Assembly (NCBI GenBank): GCA_902785645.1
Contig: CACZZG010000010.1
Span: 1 to 64,000, forward strand
Origin: an uncultured Erysipelotrichaceae bacterium
GTDB taxonomy: Bacteria; Bacillota_I; Bacilli_A; RFN20; CAG-826
Length of the DNA: 64,000 nucleotides
Reading direction: 5' to 3'
A program made the position numbers and the translations under genes. The notes beneath the pieces are model-generated. The model was not told the DNA's origin, did not search any database, and worked only from the letters and a program-made list of their open reading frames with translations. Below, in pieces: positions 8,933 to 18,020 of this stretch; position 1 is the stretch's first letter, and each line of letters starts with the position of its first letter.

Positions 8933-10381
8933 ATGGAAATTAAAGATAAATCATCAGTTATTTTTGGCAACCAAATCGATAAGAAAACCATTAAGCAAGG
9001 TTTGAAGTCCAAAAAGAAATTCATGAAGAAATATGGTGATGACACAAACAAAGAATATTGTTTATCCACCGAAGTCATTCCTTCATTAGAATTCATTAAC
9101 ACAAAGAATCTTGTCCTTTCTGATAAACCAATGGAATTTCCTAAAAATGCTTTAGTGGTTGGTAATATCAGAATGGGTTTTGGTCATTATCGTATCTCCA
9201 TTGCTATAGCAAGTTGTGCTAAAGCACTAGGCTATGAACCATATTGGTTTGACTTAGCGAGTTTTGACGCAACCGGAAGCGCGATGATTAGAGAGCAAAA
9301 CGATCTTTATTCATTAGCCTCTAAAATTAGTCAAAAATCACATTTGTTTAATCACTTCATTTGGGAACCTTTGAACTCGGAAGGATTTAGACAAATTACT
9401 TATAATTCAAAAGATCAAAAGAACGCTGAGTTACTCGCTCCTTTGTATCATAACTTACCAAAGGATGTTCCTTTCGTGGCCACACACGTCTGGCCAAGCC
9501 AAGGTGCAATTCACGCTGGTCTAACCCATGTTGTTAACGCTATTCCGGATAACTGGCCAATGGCATTGCATCTTTCTGAAGGCGCAATCCATTGTGTTCA
9601 AACCCCATTTGCTTATTTGGGTTATAAGATGCTTAATGGAATGGGCAAAAAACCACTTCAAGGAATTCCTGAAACAGACTTATACGAAGTCGGGCATTAC
9701 GTCGACCACGAATTAGTCGCAAATATCGAAAATGACGTTAAAAACCGTGTAAAACGCATTAAAAACGGCGAACCAATAAGAATTTTAATGTCTGTCGGTG
9801 GTGCTGGTGCGGGTGCTAAATATTTCTTACAAATCATCCAACACTTATTACCATTAGTGAAAGAAAAGAAAGTTGCTTTATTCTTAAACCTTGGTGATCA
9901 CTTAGATATGTATGAATATTTGAAGAAACACATTAAAGACTTTGATGATGGTTTGCACAAGTTCTTTGATGATTACGCGAAACTTAATGAATTCGTGGAA
10001 ACAATGGATAAAGAAGTTATTGAAGGAACATATATTTTCTATCACAAGAACATCTTTGAAGCTGTTTATTCCACAAACTTATTAATGAGACATGTTGAAA
10101 TGTTAATTACCAAACCATCAGAGTTGGCCTTCTATCCTGTTTTAAAGGTTATGATGAGACATATCGGTGGACACGAAGTCTATGGTGCTGTTCACGCACA
10201 AGAAATTGGCGATTCAACATTTGAATGTCCTGATAAGAAATCAATGAATGAGATGCTTGATAGATTAATTAATGACAAAGACTTATTAATTCATCTCAAT
10301 GAACAAATTATCAAACTTAAGGAGCAAGGAATTTATAACGGTGGTTATGAAGCCGTTAAACTTGCGGTCAAAGGTAGATAA
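8933..10381 (+). CDS. GT-B-fold-like protein, possible glycosyltransferase
   Basis: A 482-residue soluble protein without signal peptide. Near its N-terminus VVGNIRMGFGHYRISIA resembles the Gly/His loop of GT-B glycosyltransferases such as MurG and diacylglycerol glucosyltransferases (G-x-G-H-x-R-x-A). A second Gly-rich strand-loop, RILMSVGGAGAGAK, near residues 281-294 fits the start of the second Rossmann domain. His/Glu-rich motifs (THVWPSQGAIHAG, HLSEGAIHCVQTP) are conserved-looking but not assignable. The in-frame TTG at 8915 precedes the AAAGGA RBS, so ATG 8933 is the start. The gene lies between two sugar genes and ends at a convergent terminator. It could be a glycosyltransferase or a GT-B phosphorylase-like enzyme; function is open. 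Confidence 0.6.
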   Translation: MEIKDKSSVIFGNQIDKKTIKQGLKSKKKFMKKYGDDTNKEYCLSTEVIPSLEFINTKNLVLSDKPMEFPKNALVVGNIRMGFGHYRISIAIASCAKALGYEPYWFDLASFDATGSAMIREQNDLYSLASKISQKSHLFNHFIWEPLNSEGFRQITYNSKDQKNAELLAPLYHNLPKDVPFVATHVWPSQGAIHAGLTHVVNAIPDNWPMALHLSEGAIHCVQTPFAYLGYKMLNGMGKKPLQGIPETDLYEVGHYVDHELVANIENDVKNRVKRIKNGEPIRILMSVGGAGAGAKYFLQIIQHLLPLVKEKKVALFLNLGDHLDMYEYLKKHIKDFDDGLHKFFDDYAKLNEFVETMDKEVIEGTYIFYHKNIFEAVYSTNLLMRHVEMLITKPSELAFYPVLKVMMRHIGGHEVYGAVHAQEIGDSTFECPDKKSMNEMLDRLINDKDLLIHLNEQIIKLKEQGIYNGGYEAVKLAVKGR

Positions 10382-10394
10382 TATATATCAAAGA

Positions 10395-10416
10395 AAAAGA
10401 CCCAAAAGGGTCTTTT
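10395..10416. terminator. Shared convergent terminator
   Basis: A 9-bp stem AAAAGACCC/GGGTCTTTT with an AAAA loop lies between convergent genes. T-runs occur on both strands, and the minus-strand GH2 stop at 10415-10417 touches it. Confidence 0.8.
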
Positions 10417-12733
10417 ATTTTACTTCAATTTCAACTTCCTTAATAATGTCGTCCATCTTAACTTTTACTTTAGCTTTTCCCTTACCTTGTTCGGATAAGA
10501 CATAAAGTGATAATTGGCCACCCACTAAAGATTGATGTGAATCGCCAAGAACTCTAATTGGTCCTTCAGATTCTATTGATACGACTCTATTAGAGTATTG
10601 CATTACAGATTCATTCTCATCGATGTGTTTAAGAGAAATTCTTAATCCATCATAAGTATCTTTATTCTCTAACACAGTTTTGCTTGCATTTACTTGTAAA
10701 TCAAACTTTCTGGATGGACCAACTTTCTTAGTTATAACTAGTTCGTTGTTTTTGTAACCTTTGAAAGTATATGTTTTAGCAATACCACCCCAAGATCCGA
10801 CATAGTGATTATATAATCCCACTAATTCGGCATAGCTGATTTTGTATTTCTTCATCATGAAGGCAAGGTAGAGTTTTTCTTTAACTGATAAAGCATTAAA
10901 ACCTTGTGTAGCAGCATGAGTGAACATCTTAGCGATCTTAGGCCAGCTCTTTTTGTTGAATCTTTCATCTTTAAATGTTTGTCCCACTAAATCATCGACT
11001 AGTACTGGTGGATGTGGTAAATGTTCAAATTGATTATTCTTTGAATAATATCTTGTGACAAACTCATCATTTTTATATAAATCAAAGTAATCACAGTTAG
11101 TAGCGACATAAATGTCGAAATATCTTGCTTCCGGATAGTCTCCAGGTTTCATATTGGAAATAACTTCTAAGATAGGTTTCTCATTTGATTGAGAAGCATA
11201 AATATATGAAGAGTGTTTTGGATTACGATATAAGTCATAAACACCATGTGGGCAAATATGATCACCTGAACCGAAGTCAACGTGTGTGTGATAATCAAAC
11301 GCACACCAGCCTATCGCACCGCATATATTTTCATATTTAAAATTATCATTAATGACTTTTGCGTGTCTTAGAGCAACTTCAACCTTTAATCTTTCATCTG
11401 ATGTAGGTTTAACAGGATCCATGTGACCCATATATTCTGTTACTAAATATGGATGACCCATAGTTTTTACTTTCTTCGGATCAATTAATCCTCTTTCTAA
11501 TGAATCGCAACAGAAGTCGTTATAAGCGTAAATATCTTCCAATAATTCAGAATTTGTGAAGTTTCTGACTCCTAAAGTTTGTCTTGTGTCATCTAATTTA
11601 TGCGCAAGTTCATTAGCTTTTGAATATAAGTCATGATCATCTTGTGATTCATCAATTCTCACACCATGGGCAATTAATGATGGATGATTTCTCTGTGTTA
11701 AAACCATCTTTTCTAGGTTAACAAGGAATTGATTTCTCCATTCCTCTTCTTGACCGATATGTTGCCAACCAGGAATCTCGTTAATCGTTAATAAACCAAT
11801 CTCATCACATCTATTTAGAAAATGTTCACTTTGTGGGTAGTGGGATTGTCTAACAACATTGACACCAATTTGATATTTCAATAAGTCCGCATCATCTTCT
11901 TGGATGGCTTTCGGCATGGCATAGCCAACATATGGATAGCTTTGATGTCTATTAAGACCGATTAATTTGATTTTCTTTCCATTTAAATAGAAGCCATCTT
12001 TTTTAAAGATTGCGGTTCTAAAACCGAAGCGGTTTGTGTATTCTTCTTTACCGTCTTTACTTTCTATTTTTGTCACTAGTGTATAGAGGTTTGGATTATC
12101 AATATCCCAAAGTTTAGGATTATCCACTGTAAAAGCATTTCTTTCGAATACTTTGACAAGTTCATTATTGAAATATAGGAAGTGGGAGATTTTATCAATT
12201 TCACCAACACGATCATATTCTACGAGAACATTGCCTTTATCATTAGCTTTAATAAAGATGTTTTCTAAATATGTCTTTGGATGGATTTCTAAAGAAACCT
12301 CACGATAAATACCAGAGAATGTTAGATAGTCTACTGCATATCCAAATGGTGGAATTAAGTTATCTTCTCTTGAATCTAAAACCAAAATAAGTCTATTGCC
12401 TTTTTGCTTAATATATTCACTAACATCTAAAGATACTTTTACATATCCAGAAATGTGCTCACCAAGATCGTGTCCATTGAGATAGATTCTGGCTTTAAGC
12501 ATGTATCCATCAAAAACTAATTTAACAACTTTATTATTGATGTCTTCATCCACATCAAAAACCTTTTCGTATGTTGAGACGAATTGATAGTCTTTTTCAT
12601 CAAAATAGTTATATGGAACTTCTTTTGCGCAATGTGGAATGTTAATTGATTGACTACTATTAGGGAGCTTATTTAAATACTCATCTTTATAGTCTGGGAT
12701 GAATTTCCAGGAATAATTTAGTGCTTGTTTCAT
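10415..12733 (-). CDS. Glycoside hydrolase family 2 beta-galactosidase
   Basis: A 772-residue cytoplasmic GH2 enzyme: N-terminal sugar-binding domain (ARIYLNGHDLGEHISGY near 80), Ig-like domain, TIM barrel and an additional C-terminal beta-domain region. The GH2 landmark IGLNRHQSYP lies near residue 259 and NVVRQSHYPQ near 295. The acid/base is probably the Glu of GVRIDESQD near 359; the more usual motif is N-E, so the Asp before it is a variant. The nucleophile is the Glu of LVTEYMGHM near 430. It is divergently transcribed from the alpha-galactosidase gene over a 45-bp region with overlapping -10 boxes. Removal of beta-linked galactose fits the cluster, though arabinosides or other substrates are possible. 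Confidence 0.87.
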   Translation of the reverse strand: MKQALNYSWKFIPDYKDEYLNKLPNSSQSINIPHCAKEVPYNYFDEKDYQFVSTYEKVFDVDEDINNKVVKLVFDGYMLKARIYLNGHDLGEHISGYVKVSLDVSEYIKQKGNRLILVLDSREDNLIPPFGYAVDYLTFSGIYREVSLEIHPKTYLENIFIKANDKGNVLVEYDRVGEIDKISHFLYFNNELVKVFERNAFTVDNPKLWDIDNPNLYTLVTKIESKDGKEEYTNRFGFRTAIFKKDGFYLNGKKIKLIGLNRHQSYPYVGYAMPKAIQEDDADLLKYQIGVNVVRQSHYPQSEHFLNRCDEIGLLTINEIPGWQHIGQEEEWRNQFLVNLEKMVLTQRNHPSLIAHGVRIDESQDDHDLYSKANELAHKLDDTRQTLGVRNFTNSELLEDIYAYNDFCCDSLERGLIDPKKVKTMGHPYLVTEYMGHMDPVKPTSDERLKVEVALRHAKVINDNFKYENICGAIGWCAFDYHTHVDFGSGDHICPHGVYDLYRNPKHSSYIYASQSNEKPILEVISNMKPGDYPEARYFDIYVATNCDYFDLYKNDEFVTRYYSKNNQFEHLPHPPVLVDDLVGQTFKDERFNKKSWPKIAKMFTHAATQGFNALSVKEKLYLAFMMKKYKISYAELVGLYNHYVGSWGGIAKTYTFKGYKNNELVITKKVGPSRKFDLQVNASKTVLENKDTYDGLRISLKHIDENESVMQYSNRVVSIESEGPIRVLGDSHQSLVGGQLSLYVLSEQGKGKAKVKVKMDDIIKEVEIEVK

Positions 12734-12751
12734 TTTCTTTTACCGGTATTA

Positions 12752-12761
12752 ATTATATAAT
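12752..12761. promoter_or_regulatory. Symmetric bidirectional -10 element
   Basis: ATTATATAAT is palindromic and contains TATAAT on both strands (plus 12756-12761, minus 12757-12752). It lies between the divergent GH2 (start 12733) and GH36 (start 12779) genes at suitable distance from both. No convincing -35 is seen on either side. Confidence 0.5.
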
Positions 12762-12778
12762 AATTCCGAGGTTTACAT

Positions 12779-15115
12779 ATGATAAAAACGAACGAATCTG
12801 TATTTGCTTTAAATACAAACGAGTTATCCTATGTCTTTCATGCGGACAAGACAGGATTACTAATTCACGATTACTTCGGGAAAAAAGTCGATTTAGTGGA
12901 CTTCGATGTTAAACCATTATCCACAAAACCCAATGTGCAAAAGGGTACGTCAGTGATTTATGATGAGACTCAAAACAAAGAGTTATCGATGGATAATGTC
13001 TTACTAGAATTTTCCTTCCCACATAAAGGCGACTTTAGGAGTACACCAATACTCTTAAAAAATGAAAAGTTCGGTTACGTATTTGATTTTAAATACCATC
13101 ATTTTGAAATCAGAAAGCCAGAACCATTAGAAGGACTTCCAACTCCTCATGCCGCAAATGATGAGTTAATAATCTTTTTACAAGATGAAAAAGCAAACAT
13201 TGAGCTAGAACTTCATTACTTAGTTTTTGAAGAAGCTAATGTCATTTGCCGTAACGTAGTTATTAAGAATAATAGCGAACTCGAGTTATCAGTTTTAAAA
13301 GCATTATCTTATCAACTCGATCTTGTGAATAGAGAATTCGAACTAGTCACATTAAGTGGTGGCTGGGCCAGTGAGATGAATCAACAAGTTCAACCAATTG
13401 TCGAAGGAAAATATTCCGTCGAATCAAGAACTGGTTGTTCATCAGCAAAATTCAATCCATTCTTCATGTTAAAAGAGAAGAGCGCCAACTTAGATAATGG
13501 TGATGTTTATTCATTCAACCTTATCTATAGCGGCAATCACTTAGAAGAAATTGAATTAGGTCATTATAGCTTATTAAGAGTGGAAGCAGGTATTAATCCT
13601 TTCTGCTTTGATTATCGACTCCAAAAAGGAGAAAAATTAGAAACACCTTATGCAGTTTTAACTTATTCCGATAAAGGTGTTAATGGTGCCCGTCAAAACA
13701 TGCACCATTTTACGAATAACCATGTCATTCCATCCCAGTGGAATAACACGATAAGACCAGTGGTTATTAATAACTGGGAGGCAACATATTTTAAATTCAC
13801 AGAATCCAAATTGTTGTCTTTAGCCAAAGATGCTAAAAAATACGGCGCTGAACTATTTGTTCTTGATGATGGATGGTTTGGTGCAAGAAATAACGATTTA
13901 GCCGGTTTAGGCGATTATGACGTTAATAAAAAGAAATTGCCTGGTGGATTAAAGGGTTTGAGCAAAAAACTCCACAAAATGGGCTTAAAATTCGGTTTAT
14001 GGTTTGAACCTGAGAGTGTTAATGAGGATTCAAATTGTTACCGAGCTCATCCAGATTGGGCAATTAAATGCAAAGATAGAAAACCATCATATAGCCGCAA
14101 CCAACTTCTTTTAGATTTAAGTAAACTTGAAGTCCAAGATTACATTATTGAATCTGTCAGTGGAATATTAAATTCTGCGGAGATTGAATTTGTGAAATGG
14201 GATATGAATAGGAACATGTCTGATATCACATTCAATGATTATAATCCTGGTGAGTTCTATCATCGTTATATCCTCGGCTTATATCGCATCATGAGAGAGC
14301 TCGTTAAACGATTCCCAAATGTTTTGTTTGAAGGATGCGCAAGTGGTGGTAACCGCTTCGACTTAGGTATCTTATCTTTCTTCCCGCAAATATGGGCAAG
14401 TGATGATACTGATGGCCATGAAAGATTAACCATTCAAGATGGATATTATTTAGGCTATCCACAAAGCACAGTTTCCGCTCACGTATCTAGTTCTCCATCT
14501 CATCAACTTTTAAGAAAGACACCAATCGATACAAGATTCAATGTCGCGATGTTTGGTGTCCTCGGTTTTGAACTTTTATTCAACGAATTAGATAAGTTAG
14601 AGAAAAAGAGATGCTTGAAACTTATTGAAGTCTATAAACAAAACCGTGAAGTTCTTCAATTTGGTGATTTCTATGAATTAAATAGTTTCTCAAATAACTT
14701 CAAGAAATGGCAAGTTTTATCTGAAGATAAAAAGAAATCGGTTATTGGCCATTTTAATATTTTACAAAAATCTAATGCACCTGAATGTTTCTTGGACACA
14801 AAAGGCCTTTTAGAAGATAAAAAATATAATGTTGAAGTTGTGGAAATAGAACATAACATCCACGAATTTGGTGGACTAGTTAATATGCTAACTCCATTCC
14901 ATATGAATCCAAATGGATGGCTAGTAAATGTTCTTTCTAAGCACATGACAATTCCTGGAGAGAAAGAAAAATATCTTGTCTATGGAAGCGCCTTAAATAA
15001 TAGAGGAGTGATCTTAAATCCAGAATGGTCAGCATCAGGCATAAATGATGGTGTTCGTGTTTTAGAAGATTTTGGTTCTCGTCTATATTTGGTTATTTTA
15101 GATGAAACAAACTAA
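12779..15115 (+). CDS. GH36 alpha-galactosidase
   Basis: A 778-residue cytoplasmic alpha-galactosidase that removes terminal alpha-1,6-galactose from melibiose, raffinose or stachyose. GH36 landmarks are present in order: an N-terminal beta-sandwich, NNWEATYF near 336, LDDGWFGAR near 362, GLWFEPESV near 408, the nucleophile Asp in KWDMNRN near 476 and the acid/base Asp in WASDDTDGHERL near 540. The length is typical of GH36 group I. ATG 12779 follows CCGAGG. Its last 14 nt overlap the GH13 gene, so the two are coupled. Together with GH13 and the transporters it forms a raffinose-family/melibiose degradation route. Confidence 0.93.
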   Translation: MIKTNESVFALNTNELSYVFHADKTGLLIHDYFGKKVDLVDFDVKPLSTKPNVQKGTSVIYDETQNKELSMDNVLLEFSFPHKGDFRSTPILLKNEKFGYVFDFKYHHFEIRKPEPLEGLPTPHAANDELIIFLQDEKANIELELHYLVFEEANVICRNVVIKNNSELELSVLKALSYQLDLVNREFELVTLSGGWASEMNQQVQPIVEGKYSVESRTGCSSAKFNPFFMLKEKSANLDNGDVYSFNLIYSGNHLEEIELGHYSLLRVEAGINPFCFDYRLQKGEKLETPYAVLTYSDKGVNGARQNMHHFTNNHVIPSQWNNTIRPVVINNWEATYFKFTESKLLSLAKDAKKYGAELFVLDDGWFGARNNDLAGLGDYDVNKKKLPGGLKGLSKKLHKMGLKFGLWFEPESVNEDSNCYRAHPDWAIKCKDRKPSYSRNQLLLDLSKLEVQDYIIESVSGILNSAEIEFVKWDMNRNMSDITFNDYNPGEFYHRYILGLYRIMRELVKRFPNVLFEGCASGGNRFDLGILSFFPQIWASDDTDGHERLTIQDGYYLGYPQSTVSAHVSSSPSHQLLRKTPIDTRFNVAMFGVLGFELLFNELDKLEKKRCLKLIEVYKQNREVLQFGDFYELNSFSNNFKKWQVLSEDKKKSVIGHFNILQKSNAPECFLDTKGLLEDKKYNVEVVEIEHNIHEFGGLVNMLTPFHMNPNGWLVNVLSKHMTIPGEKEKYLVYGSALNNRGVILNPEWSASGINDGVRVLEDFGSRLYLVILDETN

Positions 15116-16757
15116 TTGGTATAAAGACGCAATAATATATCAAATCTATCCTCGTTCTTTTTGTGATGGAAATAATGATGGAATGGGTGATATCCCTGGC
15201 ATAATCTCTAAGCTCGACTATTTGAAAGAGCTTGGAATTAATTGTGTCTGGCTTTCACCTGTCTATGATTCTCCTCAAGAAGACAACGGATACGACATTT
15301 CAAACTATCGAGATATCTATAAACCTTTTGGCACACTTGATGATTTCAAAAAGATGTTAAGTGAAATGCACAAAAGGGGAATTAGATTAATTATGGATTT
15401 AGTGGTCAATCATACATCAAGTGAACACCCTTGGTTTAAGAGTGCGATCTCAGATAAAAATTCACCATATAGAGACTACTATATCATCAAAAAAGGCCGC
15501 AAAAACGGCAAAAAACCTCCAAATAACTGGTCTGGTTTCTTTGGAGATGGTGCTTGGCAAAGAATCGGTGATAGCGATGAATATTACCTAAGATTATTTG
15601 CAAAAGGACAGCCAGATTTAAACTGGGAGAACCCTAAAGTTAGAGAAGAAGTTAAAGACATTTTGAGATACTGGTTAGATATGGGTGTTGATGGTTTTAG
15701 ATGTGATGTTATTAATCTCATCAGTAAAGACCAAAGATTTAAATCAGTGGCACCCACAATTGCCTTGGCAGGAAAGAAATATTTTGTTAGCGGTCCTCGT
15801 CTTCACGAGTATCTCCATGAACTTTATAAAGACGTCTATTCTAACTATGACTGTATGACTGTTGGTGAAACAGTATTAACCACACTTCAACAAGGTTGCG
15901 ATTTAGTGGAACCCAATCGAGAAGAATTATCGATGATCTTTAACTTTGACCACACAGACACAGATAACTACTTTGGAGTGAAATGGTTCATTAGAAAATT
16001 TAAACTCACAAGACTAAAGAAAGTTGTTAATAAATGGCAACAAGGACTTCATAATCGTGGATGGAATTCACTATTTATTGAAAACCATGACCAAAGAAGA
16101 TGTGTTGGTAGATTTAACACCGATGATAAAGAGTATCGTGAAGTATCCGCAAAGATGCTTGCGACAACATATTTCATGCTTCAAGGAACCCCTTTCATTT
16201 ATGAAGGGCAAGAACTTGGCATGACTAATGGTGATTTCTCTTGTTTAGATGATTTTAAAGATGTCGAAACTCATAACATCGCCGCACTTGGAGAAAAGAT
16301 TAAAATCTTAAAACCTATATTGAAGAAATCGTTATATCAATGTTCTAGGGATAACGCTAGAACACCAGTTCAATGGGATGATAGTGAGTTTGCGGGATTC
16401 TCAAAAGTTAAACCTTGGATTCAAGTTAATAAAAACAAATCATTTATTAATGCTAAACAACAATTAACAGATGATAATTCCATCTTCCATTACTATCAAA
16501 AACTTATTGAATATCGTAAGGGTAATGAAGTGATTAAGAATGGTGAATATATTGATTTATTGCCACATAACCACAAGGTTTATGCCTATATGAGAAAACT
16601 GGATGATAAAGAAATTGTTGTGGTTTCTAATTTCACAAATAAAGAAGTTGTAAACCCATTACGTAAAAAGCTAAAATCAATTAAATTAGTGATGAGCAAT
16701 TATAATAATAATTCAGAAACACTAAAACCATACGAAACACGCTTATATGAGCGCTAA
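15102..16757 (+). CDS. GH13 alpha-glucosidase (oligo-1,6-glucosidase type)
   Basis: A 551-residue cytoplasmic alpha-amylase-family enzyme of the oligo-1,6-glucosidase/dextran glucosidase/sucrose-cleaving group. Conserved regions: region I DLVVNHTS near 103, region II GVDGFRCDVI with nucleophile Asp near 202, region III VGETVLTT with acid/base Glu near 256 and region IV FIENHDQRR with transition-state Asp near 330. The PPNNWSGFFG loop is typical of the subfamily. It starts inside the GH36 gene (14-nt overlap). It would split the glucose-containing core left after alpha-galactosidase action or other alpha-glucosides. The exact linkage cannot be read from sequence. Confidence 0.9.
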   Translation: MKQTNWYKDAIIYQIYPRSFCDGNNDGMGDIPGIISKLDYLKELGINCVWLSPVYDSPQEDNGYDISNYRDIYKPFGTLDDFKKMLSEMHKRGIRLIMDLVVNHTSSEHPWFKSAISDKNSPYRDYYIIKKGRKNGKKPPNNWSGFFGDGAWQRIGDSDEYYLRLFAKGQPDLNWENPKVREEVKDILRYWLDMGVDGFRCDVINLISKDQRFKSVAPTIALAGKKYFVSGPRLHEYLHELYKDVYSNYDCMTVGETVLTTLQQGCDLVEPNREELSMIFNFDHTDTDNYFGVKWFIRKFKLTRLKKVVNKWQQGLHNRGWNSLFIENHDQRRCVGRFNTDDKEYREVSAKMLATTYFMLQGTPFIYEGQELGMTNGDFSCLDDFKDVETHNIAALGEKIKILKPILKKSLYQCSRDNARTPVQWDDSEFAGFSKVKPWIQVNKNKSFINAKQQLTDDNSIFHYYQKLIEYRKGNEVIKNGEYIDLLPHNHKVYAYMRKLDDKEIVVVSNFTNKEVVNPLRKKLKSIKLVMSNYNNNSETLKPYETRLYER

Positions 16758-16769
16758 TGGAGGGCGGTT

Positions 16770-17981
16770 ATGGATAAAGAAATTAATAGACTAATTAGAA
16801 AAGAAACAAAAAGACAAAACGAGGGCGTCGAACTTATTGCTAGTGAAAACTACGCAAGTAAAGATGTTAGAAAAGTCTGTTCATCAATTCTTACTAATAA
16901 GTATGCTGAAGGCTATCCTGGCAAAAGATACTATGGCGGATGTGAATATGTCGACCAAGTTGAACTAGTTGCGATTCAAAGAGCATGTGAACTATTTGGA
17001 TGCAAATACGCAAATGTTCAACCACATAGTGGATCTCAAGCCAATGCCGCAGCATATAGAGCCTTGTTACCTGAAGGTGGTAAGATTTTATCTTTAGTTT
17101 TAAACGATGGTGGACACTTAACTCATGGTAGTCCAGTTAGTTTCTCATCTCATACTTATGAATTCGTTTTCTATCCATTGGATAAATCAGGTCATTTAGA
17201 TTATGACGGAATCTTAGAACTCGCTAAAAAAGAAAAACCAAATGTTTTGTTAGCTGGTTATAGTGCCTTCCCATATGCGATTGATTTTAAACGTTTAGGT
17301 GAAATCGCTCATGAAGTCGGCGCTTACTTTATGGTTGATATGGCGCATATTGCCGGTTTGGTTGCCGCGAAAGAACATATGTCACCAATTCCATATGCTG
17401 ATGTTGTGACTTCCACAACACACAAGACATTAAGAGGTCCTAGAGGCGGCTTGATTCTCACCAATGATGAAGAACTCATTAAAAGAATTAATAGTGCGGT
17501 CTTCCCATATTATCAAGGTGGACCACTTGAACACATCATTGCCGCTAAAGCAATTTGCTTCAAGGAAGCGCTAAGCGATGATTTCAAAGTCTATGTCAGA
17601 CAACTTATCGCTAACAATAAAGCTTGTAGAGATGAATTCGCTCGTTTAGGTGACAAAGTCAGTGATACCGATAATCACTTATTCTTGCTCAATGTCTTAG
17701 ACTCATTTAATATGACTGGTTTAGACGCTCAAAAGAAACTTGAGCTCATCAATATCACCACAAATAAAAATATGATTCCTGGTGATACATTAAAACCAAA
17801 CAAGACCAGTGGTTTGAGAATTGGTTTTGCCGCAGTTACAACTAGAGGATGCAACATTGAAGATGCCAAACACATCGCTAGATTGATACATAATTTCTTA
17901 TCTGGAAGCATTTCCGAAAAGGAAGCAAAACAAGAAGTTAAAGAAATGGTCAGTCATTGGAAATTAATCGAAAAAATCTAA
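16770..17981 (+). CDS. glyA: Serine hydroxymethyltransferase
   Basis: A 403-residue PLP enzyme that converts serine and tetrahydrofolate to glycine and methylene-THF, the main one-carbon source. Family signatures: ELIASENYAS at 20-29, GKRYYGGCEYVDQ near 51, the PLP region VDMAHIAGL near 189 and the Schiff-base Lys in STTHKTLRGPRGG near 222. The length is typical of bacterial GlyA. GGAGGGCGGTT precedes the ATG, 12 nt after the GH13 stop, so it may be read through from the sugar operon although metabolically unrelated. Confidence 0.95.
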   Translation: MDKEINRLIRKETKRQNEGVELIASENYASKDVRKVCSSILTNKYAEGYPGKRYYGGCEYVDQVELVAIQRACELFGCKYANVQPHSGSQANAAAYRALLPEGGKILSLVLNDGGHLTHGSPVSFSSHTYEFVFYPLDKSGHLDYDGILELAKKEKPNVLLAGYSAFPYAIDFKRLGEIAHEVGAYFMVDMAHIAGLVAAKEHMSPIPYADVVTSTTHKTLRGPRGGLILTNDEELIKRINSAVFPYYQGGPLEHIIAAKAICFKEALSDDFKVYVRQLIANNKACRDEFARLGDKVSDTDNHLFLLNVLDSFNMTGLDAQKKLELINITTNKNMIPGDTLKPNKTSGLRIGFAAVTTRGCNIEDAKHIARLIHNFLSGSISEKEAKQEVKEMVSHWKLIEKI

Positions 17982-18020
17982 AAATATTCCTAATTTGCAT
18001 GAAATTTGGAGGATTTTATT

